Assembly (NCBI GenBank): GCA_023474015.1
Contig: JAMCYN010000051.1
Location: forward strand, 1 to 6,764
Reading direction: 5' to 3'
From: Armatimonadota bacterium
GTDB lineage: Bacteria; Armatimonadota; UBA5829
Length of the DNA: 6,764 nucleotides
Below are positions 1 to 5,250 of the stretch, in pieces (position 1 is the first letter of the stretch; every line of letters begins with the position of its first letter). Position numbers and translations under genes: made by a program. Under the pieces are notes generated by a model that was not told the origin of the DNA, ran no database searches, and saw nothing but the letters and a program-made list of their open reading frames with translations.

Positions 1-704
1 GCAAGGAAGAGTTCATGCGGGGGCGCGACATCAACTTGCCACCGCGCCTTGTTGCGGAAATTGCCACGCAGACCGAACGCGGCCGTACGGCAATACTCGT
101 GGCGTGCGAAGGAGATGCGGTCGGGCTCATCGCCATCGCCGATGAAGTAAGGCCAGAAACGGCGCTTGCGGTGGCGGCTCTCAAGGCGTTGGGAGTGCGC
201 CACATCATTATGCTTACCGGCGACAACTCAAGAGTCGCGCAGGCGGTGGCTGATCAAATCGGTGTGGACGAATTTCGTGCCAGGCTGCTGCCGGAAGACA
301 AACAGCGGGTGGTCAAGGAACTTCAGGGGCAGGGCCGGACAGTTGCGATGGTGGGCGACGGTATCAATGATGCCCCTGCACTGGCGCTGGCGGATATCGG
401 CATAGTTATGGGTGCGGCGGGTACGGACGCGGCCATTGAGGCGGCGGACGTGACGCTGATGAACGACGATCTCGCTCGCGTGGTAGACTTCATACAGATG
501 TCTCGCATGGTGCTGCATCGCATCAGGCTCAATATCTTCCTGTCCATCATCTATAACGCGATTGGACTCACATTGGCGACCCTGGGCATGTTGACACCAA
601 TCGTCGCTGTGGTTTTCCAGGAGGCCGGATGCTTCTCAGTCGTATTGAGTTCAACGCTCTTGCTGTGGGCCCGCCCACGCCGTGGGTACAAGTACAGCGC
701 CTGA
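1..704 (+). CDS. Heavy-metal translocating P-type ATPase, C-terminal part (5' end outside window)
   Basis: This is the 3' part of a P1B-type metal-pumping ATPase of the cytoplasmic membrane. It is read in frame from base 3, and the reading frame is open at the window edge. The visible part starts in the nucleotide-binding domain (an 'EEFM..' segment). It then has the P-domain TGDN motif (bases 216-227), an LLPEDK segment, and the hinge motif GDGINDAPAL (354-383). Two predicted membrane helices follow (about 525-660), which is the usual C-terminal layout of this family. The DKTGT phosphorylation site and the CPx metal-selecting motif lie upstream, so the metal cannot be assigned. The last helix reads QEAGCFSVVLSS, which does not match the Zn/Cd or Cu signatures I know. 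The ATG at base 15 lies inside the domain and is not the true start. A gap of 55 bases separates it from the Usp gene, so co-transcription is possible but not shown. Confidence 0.93.
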   Translation, partial: KEEFMRGRDINLPPRLVAEIATQTERGRTAILVACEGDAVGLIAIADEVRPETALAVAALKALGVRHIIMLTGDNSRVAQAVADQIGVDEFRARLLPEDKQRVVKELQGQGRTVAMVGDGINDAPALALADIGIVMGAAGTDAAIEAADVTLMNDDLARVVDFIQMSRMVLHRIRLNIFLSIIYNAIGLTLATLGMLTPIVAVVFQEAGCFSVVLSSTLLLWARPRRGYKYSA

Positions 705-745
705 CGATATCACTGTGAGCGATGCGGTGATTATCTAGGAATGGT

Positions 746-751
746 GGAGGT
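746..751 (+). promoter_or_regulatory. Ribosome binding site of the Usp gene
   Basis: GGAGGT lies 8 bases before the ATG at 760 and supports that start. Confidence 0.75.
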
Positions 752-759
752 CAAAGACG

Positions 760-1629
760 ATGTTTAGCAAAGTGCTTCTGGCAACCGATCTGTCCGTGGC
801 TTCTGACCGCGTAGTGGAGTATATGGAAACGCTACGCGCGCTGGACTGCCGCGAAGTGGTTCTAACTTATGTGATCTACGTTAAGCATCTGGTGGGACTG
901 AGCGACGCGCTCAGAGATGAGGCAACGCCCAGGCTCGACGCTCAGAAGGCTGCTCTTGAGGCCGAGGGGTTCAAGGTTTCAGTGGAGACGCCGGTTGGAG
1001 TGCCGGGTGTCGAGATCACGCGCTTGGCGCTCGATACGGGCTGCAAGGCTATAGTGGTTGGCTCTCACGGGCACAGCCTTGCTCGCGATATTGCGTTGGG
1101 CGGTGTTGCCACGGATGTGGTGCACCGTGCAGAGCTTCCTGTCCTCGTAGTGCGGCTCCAAATCCTGGAAGAAGAGCCGCAATGCTGCCAGGTGGTGTCA
1201 GCCGATGTGCTCTCTCACGTGCTGTATGCGACCGACTTCTCGGATAACGCGGAACGAGCTTTCCAGTATGTCGAAGCGTTTGCCAGGAGCGGGTGCAGGA
1301 AGATGACGCTCATGCACGTTCAGGATGTATCCCGCATTCGCCCGCACTTGGAAGAGAAGTTGCAGGAGTTCAACGAGATAGACCGGTCACGGCTTGAGCG
1401 CATGGCGTTGCGATTACGCGATCTCGGCGTCGGGGAGATCGACTTGCAGATTCCTTACGGCGTTCCAGCAAAAGAGATCGTTGACTATGTGCAAAGCAAT
1501 TGTCCCTCGATTGTGGTAATGGGTACCCACGGGCGGGGGTTCATCTCCGATATCTTTGCGGGAAGCGTATCGCATAATGTGGTGCGCCTCTCCCAGTCGC
1601 CGGTTCTGCTGATTCCACCTGTTCGTTGA
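760..1629 (+). CDS. Universal stress protein, tandem UspA domains
   Basis: This is a cytoplasmic protein of 289 aa made of two Usp domains (about 1-133 and 150-289). Each opens with the typical beta strand ending in ATD (residues 8-10 and 157-159). Each closes with an ATP-binding loop of the G-x2-G-x9-G-(S/T) type. Domain 2 has the exact motif (G255, G258, G268, S269). Domain 1 has G101, G104 and G114, but glycine (G115) replaces Ser/Thr, so its nucleotide binding may be weaker. Family members act in stress survival, and no enzymatic reaction can be assigned. The start is supported by GGAGGT eight bases upstream. Its place between a metal ATPase and an arsenic methylation cluster suggests a role in metal or metalloid stress, which is inference from context only. 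The linker holds a CC pair (142-143). Confidence 0.93.
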   Translation: MFSKVLLATDLSVASDRVVEYMETLRALDCREVVLTYVIYVKHLVGLSDALRDEATPRLDAQKAALEAEGFKVSVETPVGVPGVEITRLALDTGCKAIVVGSHGHSLARDIALGGVATDVVHRAELPVLVVRLQILEEEPQCCQVVSADVLSHVLYATDFSDNAERAFQYVEAFARSGCRKMTLMHVQDVSRIRPHLEEKLQEFNEIDRSRLERMALRLRDLGVGEIDLQIPYGVPAKEIVDYVQSNCPSIVVMGTHGRGFISDIFAGSVSHNVVRLSQSPVLLIPPVR

Positions 1630-1656
1630 TCGTAATAAGCGTACAGATAATGTTTA

Positions 1657-1662
1657 GGGAGG
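1657..1662 (+). promoter_or_regulatory. Ribosome binding site of the AhpD-like gene
   Basis: GGGAGG lies 7 bases before the ATG at 1670. Confidence 0.75.
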
Positions 1663-1669
1663 ACACTGA

Positions 1670-1939
1670 ATGCTAGACTCAAAGACAAGGGAACTCATCG
1701 CCATAGGCGCTTCGGTCGTGGCGAAATGCCAGCCGTGCCTTGATTACCATGTGGAGGAAGCACGGAAAGCTGGCGCGTCCGATTCCGATATGAGAAACGC
1801 CGTCAGCATAGCGCGAATGGTGCGAAAGGCCGGCATAGAGAATATGGACACGTACGCGGACGAAAAACTCGGTGGAGCAGCGGAGGAACAGCCAGCGCCA
1901 AGCGCGTGCTGCTGCAGCGATGAAAAGTGCTGTGGATGA
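1670..1939 (+). CDS. Carboxymuconolactone decarboxylase / AhpD-like small thiol protein
   Basis: This is a small protein of 89 aa with the AhpD-type CxxC-x3-H active site: C20-Q-P-C23 and H27, with E8 twelve residues before C20. This matches the spacing of the proton-relay residues of AhpD (Glu118, Cys130, Cys133, His137). The fold is helical and the family reduces peroxides or disulfides through the cysteine pair. The decarboxylase name is historical. After the domain comes a short acidic linker and a cysteine-rich tail, with CCC at 80-82 and CC at 87-88, which is not part of the standard domain. It lies 40 bases after the Usp gene and 83 bases before arsM. The likely role is a thiol redox partner, or an As(III) binder through its tail; this is inferred from context. 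No substrate can be read from the sequence. Confidence 0.88.
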   Translation: MLDSKTRELIAIGASVVAKCQPCLDYHVEEARKAGASDSDMRNAVSIARMVRKAGIENMDTYADEKLGGAAEEQPAPSACCCSDEKCCG

Positions 1940-1947
1940 GGTGATTG

Positions 1948-2010
1948 ATGCACGTTGCGGCAGGGCTCGCCTTGCCCACTCCGACTTCCATAGAAATAAT
2001 CAAAGAATAG
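1948..2010 (+). CDS. Possible 20-codon leader ORF upstream of arsM
   Basis: In the gap before arsM an ATG at 1948 opens a 20-residue frame ending at TAG (2008-2010). It is preceded by GAGGTGA (1938-1944), the same ribosome-binding sequence that precedes arsM. The deduced peptide begins MHVAAGLALP and ends IEIIKE. It contains no cysteine and has no known match in my memory. The frame overlaps a 7-bp hairpin (1959-1976). It could be a translated leader coupling translation to arsM, or a chance ORF beside a duplicated ribosome-binding segment. At this length coding potential cannot be judged. Confidence 0.22.
   Translation: MHVAAGLALPTPTSIEIIKE
1959..1976 (+). other. Small hairpin in the gap before arsM
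   Basis: GGCAGGG (1959-1965) pairs with CCTTGCC (1970-1976) through seven base pairs, one of them G-T, around a four-base loop CTCG. No T-run follows, so it is not a typical intrinsic terminator. It may be an mRNA processing or stability element, or may have no role. Confidence 0.35.
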
Positions 2011-2012
2011 AT

Positions 2013-2019
2013 GAGGTGA
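2013..2019 (+). promoter_or_regulatory. Ribosome binding site of arsM
   Basis: GAGGTGA lies just before the ATG at 2023, with 6 bases between GAGG and ATG. It is part of a 10-base sequence, GATGAGGTGA, that also occurs at 1935-1944. Confidence 0.7.
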
Positions 2020-2022
2020 AAA

Positions 2023-2898
2023 ATGGCTGAGCACAAGTGCGGATGCTGCTGCGGAGACAGTTCAACTCCCAACGGCAATGACATCAAGGAGTTCGTCAAA
2101 GAGAAGTATGGGCAGGTTGCGGTGAACGCCTCGGAGCGCAAAGAAACAAGCTGCTGCGGCAGTGGAACGAGCAAAGACGCCATAACTCGTGACCTTTACT
2201 CAGAGGCGGAGACTCAGGGGATACCAGTCGAGGCGCTGCTTGCCTCAATGGGCTGCGCGAACCCCTTGGCTCTTGCTAATCTCAATCCCGGAGAAGTCGT
2301 CCTTGATCTCGGCAGTGGTGGCGGAATCGATGTGCTGCTCTCAGCAAAGCGAGTCGGTCCCACAGGCAAAGCCTATGGACTCGATATGACCGATGAAATG
2401 CTGGCACTCGCGGAGAAGAACAAGGCTGAAGCGGGAGTCGAGAACGTCGAGTTCCTCAAGGGTGAGATAGAAAACATCCCCCTGCCGGATTCTTCAGTGG
2501 ATGTGATCATCAGCAACTGCGTGATTAACCTTTCCACCGACAAGGACCAGGTGCTTCGAGAGGCATTCAGAGTGCTGAAACCCGGTGGAAGGTTCGCCGT
2601 GGCTGATATCGCACTGACCAAGACGGTCTCCGATGAAGTCAAAGAGCATGTCGGCCTTTGGACTGGGTGCATTGCCGGTGCTCTTGAGATCAACGAGTAC
2701 AAGCTCAAGCTGCTTCAAGCAGGTTTCACTGATGCCGGTGTTGAGATCGTGAAGACTTACTCCGAGGAGGACGCGAACGGTCTCCTGCCGGATGAAGCCA
2801 TCCAGCAGTTTGGCGCGGAAGGAATTGCGGAACTGGCAGCATCGTTTGTGAGCGCATTTGTCAGAGCAACGAAGCCGAGGCAAAGTTGCTGCTGCTAG
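2023..2898 (+). CDS. arsM: Arsenite S-adenosylmethionine methyltransferase
   Basis: This cytoplasmic enzyme of 291 aa transfers methyl groups from S-adenosylmethionine to As(III), giving mono- to trimethylated arsenicals. The SAM-binding motif I is [12 protein letters not shown] (93-104), with the acidic D121 after strand 2. Four cysteines sit where ArsM family members have theirs: the SCCG pair C44/C45, C78 in GCANP, C166 in SNCVINLS, and C216 in [10 protein letters not shown]. In characterised ArsM enzymes the last two bind As(III) and the first two serve disulfide or exchange steps. The length is usual for bacterial ArsM. Extra thiols are present at both ends: C6, C8, C9, C10 at the N-terminus and CCC as the last three residues. 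These may collect arsenite or pass it on. It is followed 20 bases later by the MtrA-like gene, so the two are very likely co-transcribed. Confidence 0.97.
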   Translation: MAEHKCGCCCGDSSTPNGNDIKEFVKEKYGQVAVNASERKETSCCGSGTSKDAITRDLYSEAETQGIPVEALLASMGCANPLALANLNPGEVVLDLGSGGGIDVLLSAKRVGPTGKAYGLDMTDEMLALAEKNKAEAGVENVEFLKGEIENIPLPDSSVDVIISNCVINLSTDKDQVLREAFRVLKPGGRFAVADIALTKTVSDEVKEHVGLWTGCIAGALEINEYKLKLLQAGFTDAGVEIVKTYSEEDANGLLPDEAIQQFGAEGIAELAASFVSAFVRATKPRQSCCC

Positions 2899-2918
2899 CC
2901 GCGAGATGCTTGGAATAA

Positions 2919-4091
2919 GTGAGTATGGCAGACTATATGGAACCACTATCTGAAATGATGTCGCGAATCAGGACGGGCATAAGCCTGGCGAAGTGTCGCA
3001 AGTGCGGTTGCATGGCAAAAGCGCTTGACATGGCGGAAGCTCTAGCCGTGAAGACCGGGGCGAACGAGGTAATGACGGCAGTACGCGACTGCAAGCAGCA
3101 GATGGAACCGATCTCCTATGAGTGCCTCGGATGTAAGAGATGCTGGGGTGCCGAAGCGGCGAACCTCGCTTACGCAGCGGGTGCTGATCCGGAGTCCCTA
3201 TGCTGCGACTCAGCGCGGAACGAGCGCCGACGAGTCTGGCCTGTAGTCGCCGGGGATTATATGATCGGCAGCGCTAATGCACGAGTCGCCGTTTGTACGC
3301 TGAGTAACGCTCAGCTACCTGCCGAGATCGTCGACATAGCCGGTGGTACGGTCGCAATAGCAGGCAAGTGCGAGACGGAGAACATCGGGGTTGAGAAGAT
3401 AGTCCTGAACATCGTCTCGAATCCGAAGATTCGCTGGCTTATCCTCTGTGGCACGGACGCCGAGGGCCACTGGCCCGGCAGCGCTATCTTGAAGCTCAAG
3501 GAATTCGGTGTGGACACCGGGATGAAAGTCTTGAACACTGGCGCTCGCAGGCCGGTATTGAAGAACCTGTCGCTGGTCGAGGTGTCACGGTTCCGCGAAC
3601 AGATTGAGGTCGTAAGCAGAATCGGCAGCGCCAATCCAGGTGAGATCGCGGCGCTCACGACGGAACTGGCGGGTCGAGAACTGCCGAGATTGCCTGACTG
3701 GAAACTTGAGTCCCGCCAAGTGCCACATATTACCGCAAGGCCACCGGAAAACCTGAAGCTGGACAAAGCTGGGTTCTTCGTAGTGATCCCTGATCGGACA
3801 AATGGCGTCATCGCCTGTGAGCACTATTCTTGCGATGGGGTACTTATGACAGTCATCAATGGGAAAAGCGCTGATATGATCGCCTCCACCGTTGTAGAAA
3901 TGGGACTTATCAGCCAGCTCGACCACGCAGCATACCTTGGGCGAGAGCTTACCAAGGCAGAGATGTCACTGAAGCTGGGGATAGAATATGTCCAGGATAG
4001 AGCACTCGGAGATTTGCCCGAGGAGTGCGAGAAAAAGAACAGCGACGAAGGTGATTGCTCCACTGGCCGTGGATGCAGTAGCTGCCATTGA
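2919..4091 (+). CDS. MtrA-like cobamide-binding domain protein with C-terminal DUF4346 domain and cysteine-rich N-terminus
   Basis: This is a soluble protein of 390 aa in three parts. The N-terminal part (about 20-100) has CxxCxC (C26, C29, C31), C58, CxxCxxC (C69, C72, C75) and CC (95-96), a possible metal or Fe-S site. The middle part (about 107-235) is like subunit A of tetrahydromethanopterin S-methyltransferase: WPVVAGDY (107-114), KCETENIG (150-157), and LILCGTDAEGHWPG (174-187). H184 aligns with MtrA His84, the cobalt ligand of the bound cobamide. The C-terminal part (about 285-363) resembles DUF4346, including HAAYLGRELTKAE (336-348). A tail carries C370, C380, C386 and C389. Unlike archaeal MtrA there is no C-terminal membrane helix, and no other Mtr subunit is nearby. 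Start: GTG 2919, or ATG 2925 six bases on. The ribosome-binding site is weak (TTGGA, 2910-2914), so this is undecided; numbering uses 2919. The arsM neighbour suggests corrinoid-linked methyl transfer involving arsenic, which is inference. Confidence 0.85.
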   Translation: MSMADYMEPLSEMMSRIRTGISLAKCRKCGCMAKALDMAEALAVKTGANEVMTAVRDCKQQMEPISYECLGCKRCWGAEAANLAYAAGADPESLCCDSARNERRRVWPVVAGDYMIGSANARVAVCTLSNAQLPAEIVDIAGGTVAIAGKCETENIGVEKIVLNIVSNPKIRWLILCGTDAEGHWPGSAILKLKEFGVDTGMKVLNTGARRPVLKNLSLVEVSRFREQIEVVSRIGSANPGEIAALTTELAGRELPRLPDWKLESRQVPHITARPPENLKLDKAGFFVVIPDRTNGVIACEHYSCDGVLMTVINGKSADMIASTVVEMGLISQLDHAAYLGRELTKAEMSLKLGIEYVQDRALGDLPEECEKKNSDEGDCSTGRGCSSCH

Positions 4092-4096
4092 AAGGA
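4091..4096 (+). promoter_or_regulatory. Ribosome binding site of the membrane protein gene
   Basis: AAAGGA overlaps the last base of the preceding stop codon and lies 7 bases before ATG 4104. It selects this frame over the overlapping +2 frame, whose first ATG at 4118 has no such site. Confidence 0.6.
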
Positions 4097-4103
4097 CAAC
4101 ACA

Positions 4104-4604
4104 ATGAATAACACCGAGTGTTCCGGGGAGCGTCGTTCAGGCCTCAATGTCTGGCCACCTATAGCGTTCGCCGTCGCGGTCGGCGTGCATCTCCTGGTAA
4201 AATACAAGGCCGGGCTGCCTGCAGAGAACTGCGCCCTCCAAGTCTGGCATCCACCGGCCAACTGGTTTGCCAGTTACGTCAGGTCGCAGGACTATTTCCT
4301 CAGTTTTTCCTACGGCCTTGCAGCAGGGTTTGCCGCATACGCATTTTCATTCTGGGCAGCCAACAGGCGCGCTGCGGCGGTTGGCGGCATTGGCGGCGTA
4401 TCTCTGGCGGGGATCATCTGGGGCGCCGGTTGTTTCCTCACGGGTTGCTGCGGTTCACCGATGCTTGGCGTTTACGCCTCGATCCTCGGCACGAGAGCAA
4501 CGTGGTTTGGGAAGCCCCTCACCGCCGTCTTCACGCTGCTATCTGTCATCCTTGGCTACGTAATGATTCGTCGGAAGATATGCACGGGCTGTTGCCGTGG
4601 CTAG
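4104..4604 (+). CDS. Small multi-pass membrane protein with cysteine motifs, unknown family
   Basis: I do not recognise the family. The 166-aa product has four likely membrane segments, about 16-33, 64-86, 93-117 and 136-155. The third is glycine-rich and leads into G109-C110-F-L-T-G-C115-C116-G-S-P, a cysteine cluster at the membrane face followed by a further hydrophobic stretch. C6 and C43 lie near the first helix, and the C-terminus ends C160-T-G-C163-C164-R-G. Cysteines inside or beside membrane helices recall mercury carriers such as MerT and MerC, but the sequence does not match them in any way I can defend. The gene starts 12 bases after the MtrA-like gene and closes the arsM run. No ArsB or Acr3 gene is visible, so it is a candidate for moving arsenite or a methylated arsenical. 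This is inference from position and cysteines only. Confidence 0.82.
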   Translation: MNNTECSGERRSGLNVWPPIAFAVAVGVHLLVKYKAGLPAENCALQVWHPPANWFASYVRSQDYFLSFSYGLAAGFAAYAFSFWAANRRAAAVGGIGGVSLAGIIWGAGCFLTGCCGSPMLGVYASILGTRATWFGKPLTAVFTLLSVILGYVMIRRKICTGCCRG

Positions 4605-4720
4605 GTGTTTAAGCAATGCAGGGGTGAGCTCCATCGGGTGTTTGGCCGCAAGCTGCCGAGGGTATAGAAATTCGAATCTTGAACCGACCGGCCGACCCAC
4701 AAAAGCGCCCGCGCCGGCCC
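4605..4720. other. Gap without a recognised feature
   Basis: These 116 bases after the membrane protein gene hold no convincing gene, tRNA or T-tailed terminator. The GC-rich end has GGCCG (4690-4694) and CGGCC (4715-4719), which could pair over a 20-base loop, and it includes the self-complementary CGGCCG. This is too weak to call a terminator. The gap does separate two transcription units, because a promoter follows. Confidence 0.5.
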
Positions 4721-4721
4721 C

Positions 4722-4762
4722 TTGACATTGGAGAACCGCAGAGCGTATAGCTGTGGTATAAT
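4722..4762 (+). promoter_or_regulatory. Promoter region of the arsR operon
   Basis: Two overlapping readings are possible. An extended -10 promoter, TGGTATAAT (4754-4762), has a perfect TATAAT at 4757-4762 and would start transcription near 4769. A second reading uses the perfect -35 TTGACA (4722-4727) with TATAGC (4746-4751) at 18 bases. TTGACA and TATAAT are 29 bases apart and cannot work together. The operator-like repeat starts inside the TATAAT box, which fits repression of the first reading best. Confidence 0.7.
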
Positions 4763-4792
4763 ATATCAATGGAACTTATTTAGTTGATCTAT
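4761..4792. promoter_or_regulatory. Probable ArsR operator, imperfect inverted repeat
   Basis: The left arm ATATATCAA (4761-4769) and right arm TTGATCTAT (4784-4792) are inverted copies with one mismatch in nine bases, 14 bases apart. ATCAA/TTGAT arms resemble sites bound by ArsR/SmtB-type repressors. The repeat covers the end of the -10 box and the expected transcription start, and the arsR start codon is 21 bases further on. This is the layout expected for autoregulation. The 14-base spacing is wider than in the ArsR sites I know. An inner repeat AACT (4773-4776) / AGTT (4782-4785) lies between the arms. Confidence 0.6.
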
Positions 4793-4802
4793 CGTTAAAT
4801 AC

Positions 4803-4807
4803 GGAGG
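4803..4807 (+). promoter_or_regulatory. Ribosome binding site of arsR
   Basis: GGAGG (in GGAGGGAG) lies 6 bases before ATG 4814. Confidence 0.75.
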
Positions 4808-4813
4808 GAGCAA

Positions 4814-5248
4814 ATGGACTTGCTAACCACAAACACTGAGTTGGTGGAACACCGCCCGGTTCTCGAGTTGAGCAGAACCGAATACCTTGCCGAGGGCTTC
4901 AGGGCGCTGGGAGACCCGCACAGGCTCAAGATACTCTACTTGCTGATGACCTGCGGAGAGATGTGTGCATGCGAGACTATGCTGGCGCTGGAGATTTCTC
5001 AGTCGAATCTTTCATTTCACCTGAAGACGCTTAAGCAAGCGGGCTTGATAAAGGCAAGGAAGTCAGGTAGGTGGATGTACTACTCCCTGAACCGGCCTGC
5101 TTTTGAGCAGTTCCTGGGGGTATTCGGCGGAGTGTTCGACCTGGAGAATTGGCATGATAAGCCACAATGTACGGCCTGTGATGAGACAAGGCAGAACAGT
5201 AATCGCTTGATCGGAACACCAATCAAACCACGCGAATGGAGGAAATGA
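4814..5248 (+). CDS. arsR: ArsR/SmtB-family metalloregulatory repressor
   Basis: This is a DNA-binding repressor of 144 aa that releases DNA on binding a metal or As(III). The winged-helix domain covers about 22-95: ALGDPHRLKILYLL (31-44), the recognition segment SQSNLSFHLKTLKQAGL (62-78), then the wing with GRWMYYSLN (85-93). In the alpha-3 region the sequence CGEMCAC gives C47, C51 and C53. The CxC pair fits the ELCVCDL-type arsenic site, and C47 could be a third ligand. A second pair, C119-x2-C122, lies in the C-terminal extension, which makes this protein longer than the usual 100-120 aa. It has its own promoter and an overlapping inverted repeat upstream. Its stop ends two bases before the preferred start of the exported thioredoxin-like gene, so both share one mRNA. 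As(III) as effector is supported by the motif and by arsM nearby; other soft metals cannot be excluded. Confidence 0.95.
   Translation: MDLLTTNTELVEHRPVLELSRTEYLAEGFRALGDPHRLKILYLLMTCGEMCACETMLALEISQSNLSFHLKTLKQAGLIKARKSGRWMYYSLNRPAFEQFLGVFGGVFDLENWHDKPQCTACDETRQNSNRLIGTPIKPREWRK
5238..5242 (+). promoter_or_regulatory. Ribosome binding site that decides the start of the exported thioredoxin-like gene
   Basis: GGAGG lies inside the 3' end of arsR, 8 bases before ATG 5251. ATG 5236 overlaps it and ATG 5245 is only two bases away, so 5251 is the best start. Confidence 0.65.
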
Positions 5249-5250
5249 CA

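Noticed and set aside
709..731. ATCAC ... GTGAT inverted repeat and TCACTGTGA palindrome after the P-type ATPase gene
   Set aside because: The stems are only 4-5 bp and no T-run or promoter box accompanies them, so neither a terminator nor an operator can be supported.
1626..1651. Possible promoter TTGATC / GATAAT before the AhpD-like gene
   Set aside because: The spacing is only 14 bases and both boxes are imperfect, so it is not reported as a feature.
4118..4612. A 164-codon open frame overlapping the membrane protein gene in another frame
   Set aside because: It lacks a ribosome binding site, is arginine-rich and low in domain-like pattern, and overlaps a frame with clear membrane helices and a good site upstream.
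4667..4690. TTCGAAT resembling a tRNA T-loop
   Set aside because: The flanking stems do not pair and no acceptor, D or anticodon arms can be drawn.
4722..4762. TTGACA and TATAAT as one promoter
   Set aside because: They are separated by 29 bases, far from the usual 16-19. The extended -10 alone, or TTGACA with TATAGC, is more plausible.
5236..5250. Earlier starts (5236, 5245) for the exported thioredoxin-like gene
   Set aside because: The ribosome binding site at 5238-5242 overlaps or is too close to them. ATG 5251 has an eight-base spacing and gives a cleaner signal peptide.
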